Assembly (NCBI GenBank): GCA_013407085.1
Contig: JACCGJ010020635.1
Location: 1 to 64,000, forward strand
DNA: 64,000 nucleotides
Reading direction: 5' to 3'
Origin: Atriophallophorus winterbourni
Lineage: Eukaryota; Platyhelminthes; Trematoda; Plagiorchiida; Microphallidae
The notes beneath the pieces are model-generated. The model saw only the letters and a program-made list of their open reading frames with translations, was not told the DNA's origin and ran no database searches. A program made the position numbers and the translations under genes. Shown here piece after piece: positions 1-12,540 of the stretch. Within the stretch, counting starts at the first letter, position 1, and every line of letters starts with the position of its first letter.

Positions 1-216
1 CCTGATTGGAAACGTCGCCGTGGCGGACAAAGGAATACTTGGCGGAAGACCCTCAAGCGTCTAACAGCCTCGCTAGCCATCGTGGGAACATCGCGCTTAC
101 CCGGGTGGGGTCCGAAGGACCGTGAAGATATGTGGCTGATAACACTCAGTGTAATGGCAAAAGAAAGGAATCAGTGGCGAGATTCCTGCCGTGCTTGTGT
201 TTCCGTTTATCAATGA
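1..216 (+). mobile_element. 3' end of a non-LTR retrotransposon ORF (5' part outside window)
   Basis: Frame 1 is open from the first base to a TGA at 214-216, giving about 71 residues. The start is basic (RRRGGQRNTWRKTLKRL), followed by a KDRED motif and then AKERNQWRD. This arrangement (R-R-G-x-x-x-x-T-W, then a D/ER..WR motif close to the stop) is typical of the extreme C-terminus of RTE-type and related LINE polyproteins. It ends in a polypyrimidine-rich, then A-rich stretch. The clade is inferred from a short stretch only, and no RT domain is visible because the element runs off the left edge. Confidence 0.6.
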
Positions 217-2394
217 CCCTCCCCCTCCCTTTTTCCAAAAAAGACAAAAAAGATCAAAAACGGCATGTGTAAACAGACAGACAAAAAAATCCCCCTTCTT
301 TTTCTTGTTTTCTTCATCATGTACCCTCTCATGGTATCTTGTGGCACAACAGTCGTATGTAAAGACTTGTGTGATAAAATATAATAATCTGCTAAATCTA
401 TGCTTACTTAGATTGACAATTTTTAACTCTTCTATTTTTTATTGATAAATTGTTTGCTTTTAGACATTAAAACCTGAATTATCATGTAATGCATCAAACG
501 TGCGTGATGAACGGGTCCAAATTTGACAGTAACGATTACAGCAGTTTATTGTGCCTGTGAATTTGATATTGGTATTAAAACGCGAAACATTTTCCGCATG
601 TTTGTGTTTTATTGTTTGACTATCGCTCAGAGTAATATTAGCATTGGACGGAATTTGAATGTGAAAAGGCAGGTGAATCTGATATGGCGCAGTAAACATT
701 ATGCGAACCAACTTTGCCGCTTTGGGCTATTAATTTTTCAGTTTTCACGTAGGGAAAAACGCCATACGTTATTTTTGCATCCAAAGTGAATTCACTTTTC
801 CCGAAATTACACTCCACTACCCGTTTATGGGTGTTTTCCGTCATCACTTTGGTCATCCGTATGCGCCTTGAGTGCTTGACCACGAATCACTATGTGATTC
901 TGTGTTTGAACATCGTGGTTCGTTGTACGATCTGTATGCAACAGTGGCATTCAAGTATAACCTTGAATTCACTTTTGTTTCACAAAAGCAAAAAGCAATA
1001 TTGTGGGTAATAAGCATCACATTAACAGCGACTGACATTTTTATTATCACTTATGCTCTAATTAATTATTGCCATTGTGTGGAACTTGTAACATTTCTTG
1101 CTTTATCGCCAGGCTTCAAGATTTTCGTTTGAAAAAGCAGTTTACAATAACCACCGAGTCGAAGTTTCGGTACAGACGCGTATATACGTATAAATAACAT
1201 AAATCGGACTGGGATATTTTGGTAATAGTTGAGAGAAATATCAGGGTTAGCTCGCAAATGGTCATCATGTTTTCATTCGAATTTAGCTAATCTGGTAGAA
1301 TTTACCGAATTGGCAGGTAGGGAAATCGAAAAAAACAAGCACATCCCGAATAAAAATACCTGCCGCAGTTCCGTTTGGAGTGTGATATTTAAATTCAATT
1401 CAATTCAATCTTAATGGTCTAAAAGGCATATAGGTTTACAAAAAACCACAGAATAATATTGGAATGACGAAGAATATAACAAGCAAAAATGGGATTTGGT
1501 TGCGTACTGAGCAGTTCAAGAAAGGGCAGAAATTGTTTTCGATTGGTGTGATGACAAATGTTAAGATGTATCGTTTTCTACGATGCACGGATGTTGCTAA
1601 AAGTTCGAAGTTGGAATAAGTTATTTATGAGGTGGGAAACAGTAGTAAGAACTTTGTATGCAAGGATAAAATCGCCTCGCATTCTCCTTTGTGGAAGCCT
1701 CCTCCGGTCTATTCGTCTGAGGCACTCGACTAATGGGGCATTGTTAGCCATTGACAAACATAGAAGCTATATTTTATAAGCGGTAAAGAAGAAAAACATC
1801 ATGGAGCTATGGTGTCGAGGCTTGGATAGCATAGTCGAGAACCGGGTGTATATAAGTGTTCATCATGAAAGAAAAACAAACAGGCTAAAAACGATCAACT
1901 AGCCACCGTAACATGCCTAGCGTCCGAGAGGAACGCTTTCAAACAGCTTCTCGGTATGGAATTCAACCCAGTATTTGTAAAGAAGGTCGGTCCCACAACA
2001 TTCAAACTACTCTCCCAATTGAATGAGATTCTTTGCATGTATCACAACCTATACTCCTTGAGGGATTATAAATTTCTATAAAAAGTCGGTTCGGTTGTAC
2101 TCAGACAGACTCGTCAGGACAATGGGTTTTACCTCAGGTACCCTAAAAAGTAGAGTGGGCAAAAAAATTATCATTAGTATAAAAATGTCAGGTCCATATA
2201 AATAAGCTTGCTATAATTGAAACTCAGATGTGGAGGATCATGATTAGTTAGCTACTTAGAAGAAATAACCACTTGATGCTCGATTATAGGGTTGATATAC
2301 ATTTCGATTCAAGAACAGCTTTTGTTCTTGTAACAAGTATCTGACGCGTTGTATGTTGCATTCCACAAGCATCAAATTAATCTAACGAAACTTT
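217..2394. other. No gene recognised
   Basis: AT-rich sequence with only short shadow frames. I found no domain, RNA gene or clear repeat. It could be intergenic or an intron of the K2P channel gene, whose first exons I could not find. Confidence 0.4.
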
Positions 2395-3130
2395 AGTGCT
2401 GGCGATGCTTCAATTGTTTCCTCAGTCGCCACAGCAAATGGTCATTATCTGGCAATTCAATATTCCCAGCTTACAATATAGCAAGGATCAGTCTACATGA
2501 ATGCCAAACTGTAAATTCACTGAATGGTTTGAACACGTCCAGTAAAGTTATGGGTAAAACACGTGAAAATGTGCAACAACTTTTGGAATTGTGCATACAT
2601 TCGGGTATTTCTGGAACTAACACATTTTTCACCAAATTAATATTATGTTTCTCGGAAAAAATTACTCATAAATATGGGCATTATCTTCAGAATATTTTTG
2701 TCAGCCACACCAAAGTACGACTCACGAAATCATACTAGGATTCAAGATTCGGGTATTTATGTTGACAAAAAGCATTTCACTTAAAAATTACCAAAAGATA
2801 TCAAATATCAGTTCACAAGCGTCAATACTGTCTTTGTAATTTCACGTTTAGTCATCTCGAATTTGCTTGTCAGGTGGTATATTCTATCCAACATTTGTTT
2901 GCCAAAATTTTACAGATGCAGCCGTAGGAATTAGCTGTTAATATGTAATCGGAATCTCAATATGGCTTGCTCAACGATAGATCAAGTGTAGACATGATCT
3001 TCTCGCTGACGTCGTTTCAAAGGGAGTGTCGATAACAGTGCATGTAATCATGTATTGTTTTTGCTGAATTAACAAACGCGTTCGACTACGTTATCAGTCA
3101 GATGATCATCAAAATGCTTCAACTTATAAG
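2395..3130 (+). mobile_element. Degenerate RTE-like LINE relic (endonuclease and RT fragments)
   Basis: Two pieces match the better-preserved RTE-like element at 25.6-30.1 kb of this window. At about 2548-2640 the frame reads GKTRENVQQLLELC then a TNTFF motif, matching GKTNENGQRLLELC and SNTFF in the endonuclease of that copy. At about 2890-3125 the DNA matches its RT fingers region, with STVDMIFSL and a degraded NAFDYV motif. Frameshifts and stops are frequent and the central part is missing. It is a dead copy of the same family. Confidence 0.7.
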
Positions 3131-4827
3131 ATAGGTAGTTTAAACTCAATCTACTTTTCCACTCTGACAACACGGTTCAGTTTAATTTATCGTTTGCACT
3201 CCCGAAGCGTTTGAAGTTAAGTGTGGCACCAAAAGGAACGTGTTCCCAACTTGTTTTGCTCCAATGCTTTTAGAATGACGACAGTATTCACATAAGCATG
3301 CGATCTGTTTGCAAGTACACTAAGTTGAATCGTTTGAGATCTTGATCTAAGGTAAGTTGTTAACCCCGTGATCTGATGTTTACCGACGATGGCCCTCCCA
3401 CCGACCACCATGTGAGCAGCTTCGGTCAATAATTGACTGTTTTCGTGGCAATACAAGTACATTTGAGCTGATAATCAACATGAACAGGATTAAAGTTCTC
3501 GGTCAAGTGAATGCATTGTTTCTTAGTATCACGGATAATAAATGTTAGCTTGAACCATCTTGACAAATCCTGGTCCAAATATTGCGTATAACCTATCGTT
3601 AGACTGCTAATAGCAATAGGATTAGCAAGGCAACCATTAAGTTGTTCCGTTTATAATCCGTATCTAAAGCAACCGTAACCTGACAGTAAAAATTAAAATG
3701 ATGGTGCAGAAAGTGTGCGTAGTATATGCTGGTCTAAAAAAGTATGTTCACTAGCGCTAGTTGGGCATAGATGGGAAATGGTCGTAGTACAGAAGAACTA
3801 CGATTGCAGTATTGAAATCTTCGATTGGTTAGGTCACAATAGTGGTACAAATTTGTCTGTAAGAGATCTGAAACATTTGAACATTGAACCGTTAACCGTT
3901 CACGTTGGAGGTAACGTGTTTAGAGTCAGCTTCATTCCGGGGGAATCGTAGGTACTGATTTTGGATGCTGAACAAGGATCAAAACAACAACGCGAAAACG
4001 TCTCCGATCGCCCAAGTTCCGCTTAACGTTGTGAACGCTGTGCTAGAGACTGTTGCTCCCGAATCAGAATGTATGGTTAATTGAAACCGTTTAGAGCACA
4101 AGAATTACATTTGAAGGAGGTCAACAACAACGAATAGATCGTATAGTGAGCCACGCAAATGCAGTTCACATGACATCAGAATAACCGGTATTCTTTCGGT
4201 TCATGTTGTGAGGTTACCGTATAAACTGGCGTCAGTTTTATACTGTACAAATTGCATTCCGCCAGAATTCACTACCCAAACGTTTGTCGCAATCTCATTT
4301 CGTGTCAGATTTTAAAACGCAGCTGTTAAAATACTATTCCGAAACATCAATCTTTTGATAAATCAATCGAAGATTTTGCTTAATTTAAGGTAATAACTGC
4401 GATTTAGAAAGTAAACCCAAATCGTACTCGACCGAAGATAATATTAACTGAAAAAATTCAATATATTTTGGTGCTCGTATCCCCGTCACTTACACACTAC
4501 AACCGGTTTCAGGCTGTTTGATGAAGACAGATCAGATCTACTAATTCAAATCGTTTTAGAAAACAGAGTGAAACTGTGAGTGAAACTGAGAGTGAAACTG
4601 TCTGCTAACAATATACGAAGATAATTGATTAGATCAGAATGCCATTTTCACATTTTTGTGTAGCGAAATATGGCTTCGAATATCGTGGTACATGAAAGTT
4701 CTCACACCTTTCTTAGAACGTACACCATAACTTAACCGATTCTGGTAAGTTTTCAAGCATTGATGATTCAGAAAACCCGCTGGTTAATATAAGCCAACCA
4801 AGCTTAATTATTTTTCTGTCTTTCCAG
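3131..4827. other. Unassigned stretch upstream of the K2P exon
   Basis: No recognised gene. A + strand frame at 3715-3951 (78 residues) has a coherent look, with SGTNLSVRDLKHLNIEPL followed by a hydrophobic FRVSF motif. A D/S-G-T-x-L-S core followed by a basic helix is reminiscent of a worn retropepsin from an LTR retrotransposon, but the first Asp is replaced and there is no flanking RT. I see no convincing K2P exon carrying M1 and the first pore helix. Confidence 0.3.
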
Positions 4828-5856
4828 GATATGGGCATGTCACTCCTCACACGGTCTACGGAAGATTACTAACAATCGTTTACGCAGTTTTCGGAATACC
4901 CTTATTTTTCTGCTATTTGACAAACAACGGGAATTATTTGGCGAGTCTTTTTCAAACGTGCTACATTAAAATGTGTAAACCGAGCTTCAAGGCCATTGGA
5001 AAATGCTGCAAGCGCTGCTGTTGTTGTCGTTGTTGCAAAAGAGCTAACAAGTTTGAAGTGATCGAAGCAACCACGTCTACTGGAGTTTATGAGAATCTAT
5101 CAAACGAAAGATCGCCAGAAAACAGACGAGTAAAGAATAATGATGCTAGTATACCAATGAGCAGTAGTGCGGTTCTCATGTGGACAGATTCGGACTATGC
5201 ACATGGGCCGAACTACATGGCTGAACACTTTCAGAATTATTATCCAAAATCTCCAAACTATCGATTGACAGATGACTGGGATGCTTACGTCATTCCACTG
5301 GAGACGAATCCTGAGTTGCAAGACGATAACGACGATTTTACACAATGCCCATTGTCTAGTCAAGATCCTCGACGTCTTAGCGTTTACAAACAACCGCCAA
5401 GCCCGCGGCTGCAAAGAGCAAAACAACAGGCCCGGAATTCTAATTCGACATCTTCATCCACTCCATCCTCTCCAGTGCCGCTTTCGACTTGTCACACCGA
5501 CACTCGTTCAACCAAGAAAACAACTCCAGAATGTATGAAAAAGGATTTGCTGCGGCCTCCTAAAAGCCTAGAAACGCACAGCACACTATCGTCTCCTAGG
5601 CAATCCATCAATTCTAGACAATCAGATTCAAGAAGGTCCGTTGCCGGAGCTAAGAAATTAAGTCAAGGAAGCAAAACCAGTGTAAGTTCAGCAGAGGAAA
5701 TCACCGTTCCAATCACGGTGACTCTGTGCATGATGGCTGTGTACATATTGCTAGGAGCGTTCGTGTTCACCTTTTGGGAAAAGGGAGATTTCATCAAATG
5801 GTCGTACTTCTGTTTCGTCACATTGTCCACCATCGGCTTCGGAGATATCGTTCCAG
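4828..5856 (+). CDS. K2P (two-pore-domain) potassium channel, exon with first filter to second filter
   Basis: The exon lies between an acceptor (TTTCCAG, ends 4827) and a donor (GTAAT, 5857). It starts in phase 1 within the first selectivity filter (GYGHVTPHT), runs through the M2 helix (residues ~12-40, VYAVFGIPLFF), then a long polar loop of about 230 residues. M3 follows (TLCMMAVYILLGAFVFTFWE), then the second pore helix and filter TIGFGDIVPG. K2P subunits (M1-P1-M2-M3-P2-M4) dimerise to form leak K+ channels in the plasma membrane. The loop is much longer than in mammalian K2Ps. It begins with a cysteine cluster (KCCKRCCCCRCCKR), a plausible palmitoylation site, and is rich in Ser, Thr and Pro. 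The exons for the N-terminus, M1 and first pore helix were not found. Confidence 0.95.
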
Positions 5857-7902
5857 GTAATCCAAACTAATTTACCTTTAGTTTTAAATCAAAATGCCAT
5901 CTATCAATTTCGAGAATACACATTTTTGTTAATCGGGTGATACTAGTATGCGCATTTATCTGTCTCTTGCTTAAAGGTTGATAAAAGACAATTGTTACTC
6001 TACAATCACAAATGTCAAGTCGTGATTTGCTTACGCTCGTCATATATGCGGGAGCTGGATTAGCGAACCTAAAATAATGTGCCGCAAATTGGTTATTCTT
6101 ATGTCACAAACTGTCTGTACCATAATCGGTCAGAATGTCAGTGTGCAACGGTGAATAGTGGTCTACATCAGACAAAACACCTGCCGCCGAAAGTTGAAAA
6201 ATTATAAGATTTGAAGGCCGGTTATTGCCAACGGACACCATAATGTGGTCTAGATTAGAGCCAAGCCAACAACAATTTGAACAAAACTTGCAAAAAAGAA
6301 GTAAGACACTAGCGTAAACAATTAGTGACGACACTGATATCAATTTAATAATTACCACGAATCAGCTCATAGATTTCCGAAAACCCAGTTGCTGTTGAAA
6401 AACTACAAAAAATCACTTTAAATCGATTTGAAGGCACCTTTTTGTCGCTACATCATGCATAAGCGATAAGGTGAATCGGGCTTGAGGTGACTTGAATTAG
6501 AACGGCCGAGTGTCATTGAGTAGGTGACCAGGATTCGATGGATTTTACAACCGTGGAATAGACGGCAAAAGCATTCAATGACATTAAAATGTCGTGGGTA
6601 TTCAAAGGTACAAAAAAAAGCAGATGAACGGGAAATCAGTCGGTAAAAGATTGTTCCCCGTTATACAGGGACTTTACCAGAGAAAATATCTTATCATTCT
6701 CAGCTTACATGATGGAATTTCTGTTAGTAGTATCACGAAATTTAACCAATTTCCGCATTTCCGATTCCGAGTACAACCACATCTCGAAAATCACTGAGAA
6801 TTGATGCAATGCAATCGAGAGCTTGGAAACAATGGAATAGTGACCTTGAACACATTAGTCGCTAAGTTTCATAGGTCAATGAAAACAAGGTTCACCTTAA
6901 GCTCAGAACTAATTACATGCACGCTGCGAACAAATGACGAGTCGGTTCAGAACACATATCAAGCGCAGAGCAACATTCAATTAGTTTTCACGTGTAAGCA
7001 GCCAAAACAATCTTCCACAGGAACGGAATGCCTTTCATTCCTGATATAGGCCGTTGTCTTCGATTGAAATATTGTGACGTGAAACAAATTAACTGATAGA
7101 AAGATAGCCTAACATAATTAATTTTCCGGATTATACCGGCCACAATTTGATAGCAGGGTTAGGCGAAAATGGAGATCGTTTCAAACAGCACATTCAGGTG
7201 CACAATTATGCCACCATTGTGTCATACCCTAGAAAATTAGTCAGCATTTTAAACGTAAAAATGGTAAAAAATGGTTTAATAGTTCGAGCAACATTCGCAC
7301 TAGTTCACGGATCTTAAAACATGGCAGGATACACAAGTTTTACCATCTCGAAATGGTCCTTCACAAGGAAATGGTTCAACTTAAATTTTAGATTACTTAA
7401 AAAAACCCAAAATATTGGAATACATTTGAAAACGATCAGGAATCCAGTAATGAAAAGAAAACTTGCAATGAATCGGTTGAAAGACTTTGAAACGATTCGG
7501 CTCTGACACAGAAGCATGACCCACGAGTACCCTTGTGAATTAAGCGAGCAGTCTAATTTGTCAGCGGACGTCGTGCGCATAAAATTTCATTTCACGACTA
7601 TGGATTCCCGATCGGTCTCAAATATATTCAAATATGTGGCTGTCAGAAAATAAAAGGTTACATAGCATGCGGGTGAGCGCATTATTTGTTCATGATCTCG
7701 CCCCTGAAACTTAAGCAGCTGAGGATTCGTTAGGTCCATTCAATTCAAAGCTGAACCATGTTCGTACTGGCACCATTGACATGACGAAGCTTCTATGTCA
7801 GAAGCGAAACTGATCTAACCAATTTCTTACAAATTTTCCCTTTACGGTCCACCAAAATATTTTCCGTTGCAAACAACTTTTTAACTTCAACTTGGTTTCC
7901 AG
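5857..7902 (+). other. K2P intron (2046 nt)
   Basis: The intron is bounded by CCAG|GTAATC and TTTCCAG|GT, and joining the exons keeps the frame across the glycine of the second filter (VPG). No retroelement protein, RNA gene or long repeat was recognised inside it. ORF-like stretches here do not resemble any family I know. Confidence 0.8.
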
Positions 7903-8195
7903 GTACCGAGGTCAATTCCGACAATCCCAAAGAAAAGCTCATCATCGTAACCGTGTACATGGCTGTGGGTCTATCGGTGTTCGCAATGTGTTTCAAACTG
8001 ATGCAAGAAGAAGTGATTATGAAATTGAAACGAGTCGGACGTGCAATGGGTTTGCTCGAGTCGGCCAGCTCGAAAAACGGTAGTGACGAGGGGTCGATGA
8101 AAATGAGACGGACGAAAAAAGCGAAACGGCGCGCACGGCAAAAACAAAAGCAACTTCCAGCTCGAACAATCAGAGTATCCAAATATCCCTTTTGA
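7903..8195 (+). CDS. K2P potassium channel, last exon (M4 and C-terminal tail)
   Basis: The exon completes the codon split at 5856 and reads GTEVNSDNPKEK, then the M4 helix (LIIVTVYMAVGLSVFAMCFK, residues ~15-34), then EEVIMKLKRVGRAMG. The 97-residue tail is very basic (MRRTKKAKRRARQKQKQ) and ends at TGA 8193-8195. GLxxFxMCFKLMQEEV after the second filter is the usual M4 pattern of K2P channels. The poly-basic stretch after M4 could bind phosphoinositides or act as a retention signal; that is inference. With the upstream exon it gives about 440 residues. Confidence 0.95.
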
Positions 8196-9348
8196 TAGTC
8201 CATTTTAATTGACACCGGAACCGCAACGGAGATGTAAATTTTCACATTCAGTGAGCTAAGATTAAATTCCTTTTTGAACAGTAAGTCATTTTCAGGTAAA
8301 CCAGTGTCAAATCTAGAGAACAGAGACGAGGTAAAAAGTCAGAATCCAGCTAGATAACCCGGGATTCGTTAGCATGTGCGAAAAGCATTGAATAATAATT
8401 CAGTAATCACATCAATACGGTCATAGTGATCGTACAATAATGGGAATATCGACGAGTAACCGAGACCCTGTACGAGATATCCAAAAACACAAGCAGTGGA
8501 GCAAAACTCAGCGAGTACTTGGTTACTTTGTATTGAATGCGAGGTCAATACATTTGAGGACAAAACGCTTATTACGTTGGTCTATAATCACACAAACTGA
8601 ATATTTATAAAAAAACCGTTTGTAAGCCATGTCACGCTCAAACCTGCTTCGGATTATCGTCCGGCTCGCCGTTCATTAGGCAAACATATCATGTGATCGG
8701 TTAATGTATTGCAGTTGGCTAGAATCCGACGATTTAAAAACACTTATAGGGTCATCATGTGATTGTTGGCCACTTAGTTAACTTCTTTCCTGGTCGCGTT
8801 CGACCGACATTGGCGAGCTGATGATGTTCACCGGTTACTACTGTCCCCGTTTCCTTCAATATGTACTGCTGCACAATTGCATATATATATCAATTAGAAA
8901 GTAGAGAAAAAACATCGCAAATAACACCCAAAGAGCAATATGAGAGAGCGGAAATACAGTTGCAGACTGACCTATCGAACCAAGCGAAGCGTGGATAAGA
9001 ATGTGCTACGCCTTCAGGAAAATACTGCGTCAGAATATGCTATAAAATATTTCATCGCTTAAAAAAAACTATTGACACAAGACATCATAAAAGCAGTGTT
9101 AAGTGAAGTTAGTGATGTCCAACATTGATAACGGAGCCCAAATGTTAAAAGCAACAGCATTTTCAATATTGTTTTCCAGTTAAATAAGACCTTCAATAAT
9201 GCTTCGTTTTCATTCCATTGGGATTAACTAGCCAAATAGCAAATATATGGTTGGGAGCATGTTATTCATTGATCCAGGTAACGATTTTTGAATAAATATT
9301 GGGACTGATACTGGTTGAATGCCAAGACTGAATTCAGAAAACAATTCA
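8196..9348. other. Convergent intergenic stretch between the K2P and UBXN1 genes
   Basis: This holds the K2P 3' UTR and the end of the UBXN1 transcript. It is AT-rich with no recognisable coding or repeat family. I could not fix either polyadenylation site from the sequence alone. Confidence 0.5.
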
Positions 9349-9377
9349 TCATAGGCGGCCGCTGCTGGGAGGAATTC
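9349..9377 (-). CDS. UBXN1: Tentative last exon of the UBXN1-like gene
   Basis: On the - strand an AAAATCCAG acceptor is followed by 29 nt that complete the split Gly codon and read GIPPSSGRL then TGA. This resembles the start of the last UBX strand of human UBXN1 (GLVPSA) and makes the total coding length divisible by three (780 nt). It lacks the usual hydrophobic LIV ending. A rival acceptor near 11318 gives a different 13-residue tail. Only cDNA can decide. Confidence 0.3.
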
Positions 9378-10837
9378 CTGGATTTTATAAAACAGAGGTG
9401 AATTCCTAACAAATCAATAACATGCAGCAAACACTCAATTCGGAACAGAAGTTTCTTTGCCCCAGGTCCATGACATTATGTGAACAAATAAGTGTCACGT
9501 AAGGCAGATTTACAATCAGTTTTACAATTATACAAACGACGTTTACAGCTATTCATGCTACATCCATATTGACACTGTCGCTGCTGGCAACATAAATAAC
9601 TCGGATAACACAAAACAAACCCGTTACCCCAAAAAATGGCAAACGCAAGAACAGAAAAAAACGGTGTACAATGAGCGATTTTAAACGAAATATCAACAGA
9701 ATCATAAAGCGAATGCCAGGTGCGAAATGCTTAAAACCAGGCGATTATCTCTCTCTCTCTATTGGTCATTAGCAATCCAAACACACTGCTTGATTTACCA
9801 CTGATAAGCTAACGTGAATTGATAACCATACGCATGGGAAAAATCTGGTTTGCGGAAGAACGAAAATTTATTTGAAAACTCATCAGACAAGCAGTGTTGA
9901 ACAAAAGCAAACCCGAAATTCATTGGTTCACCATCAGGGTTCAATCCAAGCAGTTAGAACGGCAGATGGACAGAGATCTGGAAAAAATGGCATAGGGATT
10001 GACAAGGGGATAAGGGGAGTATTTCAGTGTCATCTTCATTTCTTGGCATGTATTCAACAAGCGGGTTTGATCTACATTCATCAATTGAAAGCTCGCAAGT
10101 TTTGAACCAGTGTAGACAAATTTAAAACCAGTCTTCAAGCAAGGGAAGTGTAGAATGATATAGCGGTTGCTGCTGTTAGGAAATAACTCAAAGGTTGACC
10201 ATATGACCCCAGTATGACCTACCGGGTTGGGGTGAGCTCGAACTAACAATCAGCATATTCCTAATGTGATGCTTCGCATCATTTGCCGTTTAAGCAATCG
10301 AGATTAAACATTTATAAAACGTAAAAGGTGAAAACATGTAGCCAGAGAGTGAATGATGTAGAGATGGTTTGCATGAAGCTGATGACACCGTGGCTCTTCC
10401 ATCCTCGTTGAGCAGGAAAGTATCAGTACTGGAATATTCCTTTTAATGGTGGTGGGATTTAGGATCAATGGAGGGTGAAGAATCGATTGTCAGGCGCAAC
10501 TTCAGAGTAGCAAAACTAACAAATCAGGCCAAAAGTACTTCGAAGTTCGTTTTTTAATGCAGATCAAACACACTTGAAAGCATGAAACAACTAAATACGA
10601 AGGCTAATAGGAAGAACGGAAACGGTGAATGGGGAAGAATTCTGTGGCCAAGTGTTGACTGAGTGAAATGCTGAACGACTTTGTGAGTGCCCTTCAGATA
10701 GTTGCCGAGGTTGTGTGATTGGTGTTGGACGTTTCGTCATCAAGCTAAATGATATAATAAACAAAACTTCATTCAAAGTGACTTGCTGTTAAGGTTCTTG
10801 AGCTTTTATGGGGTGCCTACCTGTACGTTCACTATCA
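9378..10837. other. Probable UBXN1 last intron, nothing else recognised
   Basis: A short CT run occurs near 9750-9760. No domain was recognised in any frame. It is intronic only if the tentative exon at 9349 is real. Confidence 0.35.
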
Positions 10838-11071
10838 CGGATGTGCAATCGCGCAGCATTTATGTGCTGTGCGGCTAACATCTTGCTAAATTGATTGACC
10901 AAAGGTAGTGAGCTGTATGCTGAAACACGCTGGAGTCTCACTACCATTTCTATTTCCCCCTTCACATCTGTCTTAGCCTGGGCAACCTGACAGTATCTTA
11001 GCCCACGTGCAGTCTGTGACTGTGTGGCACCTTGCTTGGATCAGGCTTGTGCTTTCATAGCATACCATACC
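10838..11071 (+). repeat. SINE-like repeat, near-complete copy
   Basis: A copy of the roughly 230-bp family found about ten times in this window. Written in the sense proposed here it starts near CACGGATGT, contains GGGCAACCTGACAGTATCTT and GATCAGGCTTGTGCTTTCAT, and ends in ATAGCATACCATACC. It lies inside UBXN1 intronic DNA and is followed at once by a second, more diverged copy in the same orientation. Confidence 0.85.
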
Positions 11072-11114
11072 ACCCTCAGGGAGTTGGTAGAGTTTATAGT
11101 CAGTCTTCTTTGAA

Positions 11115-11252
11115 CCGTACTAAATTGATTTACGAACGGTACTGAGTTGCATGCGGAAACCCGCTGGAGTCTCAATGCCACTTTTCCTCTATATCTGTCT
11201 AAGCATGGGCAACCCAACAGTATCTTAGCCCACGAGGGGCCCTTACCCTGGA
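11115..11252 (+). repeat. SINE-like repeat, diverged partial copy
   Basis: It shares CTGGAGTCTCA, GGGCAACCCAACAGTATCTT and GGATCATGCTCGT with the copy just upstream but lacks the 5' end and the CATAC tail. The pair forms a tandem of two independent insertions, or an old duplication, about 140 bp from UBXN1 exon 7. Confidence 0.75.
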
Positions 11253-11391
11253 TCATGCTCGTCTGATTTCACCTATTCATTCATTCCTTGCTAGGTCGCA
11301 GCCAATTGTTTCGAAAAGAACCTGGAACTGTCAGGTGACAATAAACGTACGAGACATATGAACATTTGAAACAAACTGGTTAAGGGCGTAC

Positions 11392-11692
11392 CTAATTCAC
11401 GCAAAGGAACCTGAAGTTCTTCAGTAGTATAGATTCGTTTTGGAAACGTCGTCATCAATTTGATGTTTGTCGTATCAACTCCATCAGGAGAGTCTGGCCA
11501 ATGCTGACTAATGTAAAGAATGACCGCGCTCAATGGCTCGGATGGACTGAATTCACACTTCAACGGAGGACCTTCGGGGAGTCGAATTTGAAGACGACAC
11601 GAAGAAGCACTCGACACGGTTGGTTGAGGTGGTTGCGCTGGCTTCGGGGCAGTTTCTTGGCGAGATGGTAATTCTCCACGTTCACGGCGTTT
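11392..11692 (-). CDS. UBXN1: UBXN1-like protein, exon 7 (UBX domain)
   Basis: The 301-nt exon starts after a TACTCACAG acceptor and ends at a GTACGC donor, with the last codon (Gly) split. It encodes a basic start (KRRERGELPSR), a Pro/Ala linker, then most of a UBX fold (CRLQIRLPEG, LSAVILYISQHWP, MTTFPKRIYTTEE, VPLRELG). The spacing and the FP-R signature match human UBXN1, with FPKR in place of FPRR. In UBX proteins the FPR loop docks on the p97/VCP N domain. The exon runs opposite to the K2P gene. Confidence 0.95.
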
Positions 11693-12540
11693 CTGTGAGT
11701 ACAAAAAACCACAAATGCAAACATGTCAGGCATTTGGCGCGAACGATGAAGTCAAATACTATTACTACTTCTCGTTTAATTGATGCAAACTACATGTATG
11801 TCGACAATGTGTAATGTACCAGCAATGAACGAACATAAATCGCGGAGTTAATAACATCACTTCCGCGGTGCGACAGATAGTAAAAAGTTAATCTCAGAAT
11901 TATTGAAAACAATCGAGTCGTTGAGTTTTTGAAAAAGGAAACAGGCAAATAGAGACCCAGTCAGCGATATCCTAAACGCCTGATGGTGGCAGTGAGACGA
12001 GCTTTCAAGTCTTTTCGCCTTGCTGAAAGGTTGCACTCCATGTAATATTGCGATGGAGCTCTACATTTCGGAGTGTATTTACACATATTCGAGCACGACG
12101 CTATCAGCGATTACGGTCTAGATGACTACTTTTTGAAAAAAAATGAAGTGCATCCAGATTGGAGATCAAATTTGGTGTTTTCGATGGAGCGAGTCTGTCA
12201 GAATTTTCGTTTAATTAACCCATTAGCAATGCGGATACCACGATCTGAAATTATTGGTGTTCAACACAACAATCATGCATGAGAGACTGATAAACACAGG
12301 GAACAAGTCAGACATTGTAGAGTTTAATGTGAACTCACAGAAAACGAATTAGATGATAATTGCGCTTGCATCTCGTCTTTCTCGTGGGAGTATTCATAGA
12401 GGTTTTGAGAAAATGTGAAACATCTCACCAACGATTGGAAGCCATTTACCAAGCAACTAGGCTTTGACCTTCGCCGATCTCGTGCCTTAACTCGTTTATT
12501 ACTGTTTTCAAACACATTTAATGACTGTTGAAACAAGATC
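11693..12540 (-). other. UBXN1 intron 6, proximal part
   Basis: Intron 6 spans 11693-14147. This part has no recognised element. Confidence 0.6.

Noticed and set aside
191..445. Open frame of 84 codons rich in Phe and Ser
   Set aside because: It follows from a polypyrimidine stretch after the LINE stop and shows no domain.
4714..4743. A possible 28-nt mini-exon (after TTTCTTAG, before GTAAGT) just upstream of the K2P exon
   Set aside because: It would give LTDSG before YGH instead of the TTIG filter sequence expected in K2P channels, and no pore helix precedes it.
5100..5426. - strand frame of 108 codons
   Set aside because: Shadow of the K2P exon.
10838..11071. Hammerhead ribozyme in the SINE-like repeat, as in the schistosome Sm-alpha family
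   Set aside because: The conserved CTGATGA and GAAA core elements are not found together in any copy.
11620..11814. + strand frame of 64 codons
   Set aside because: It is the shadow of UBXN1 exon 7 on the other strand.
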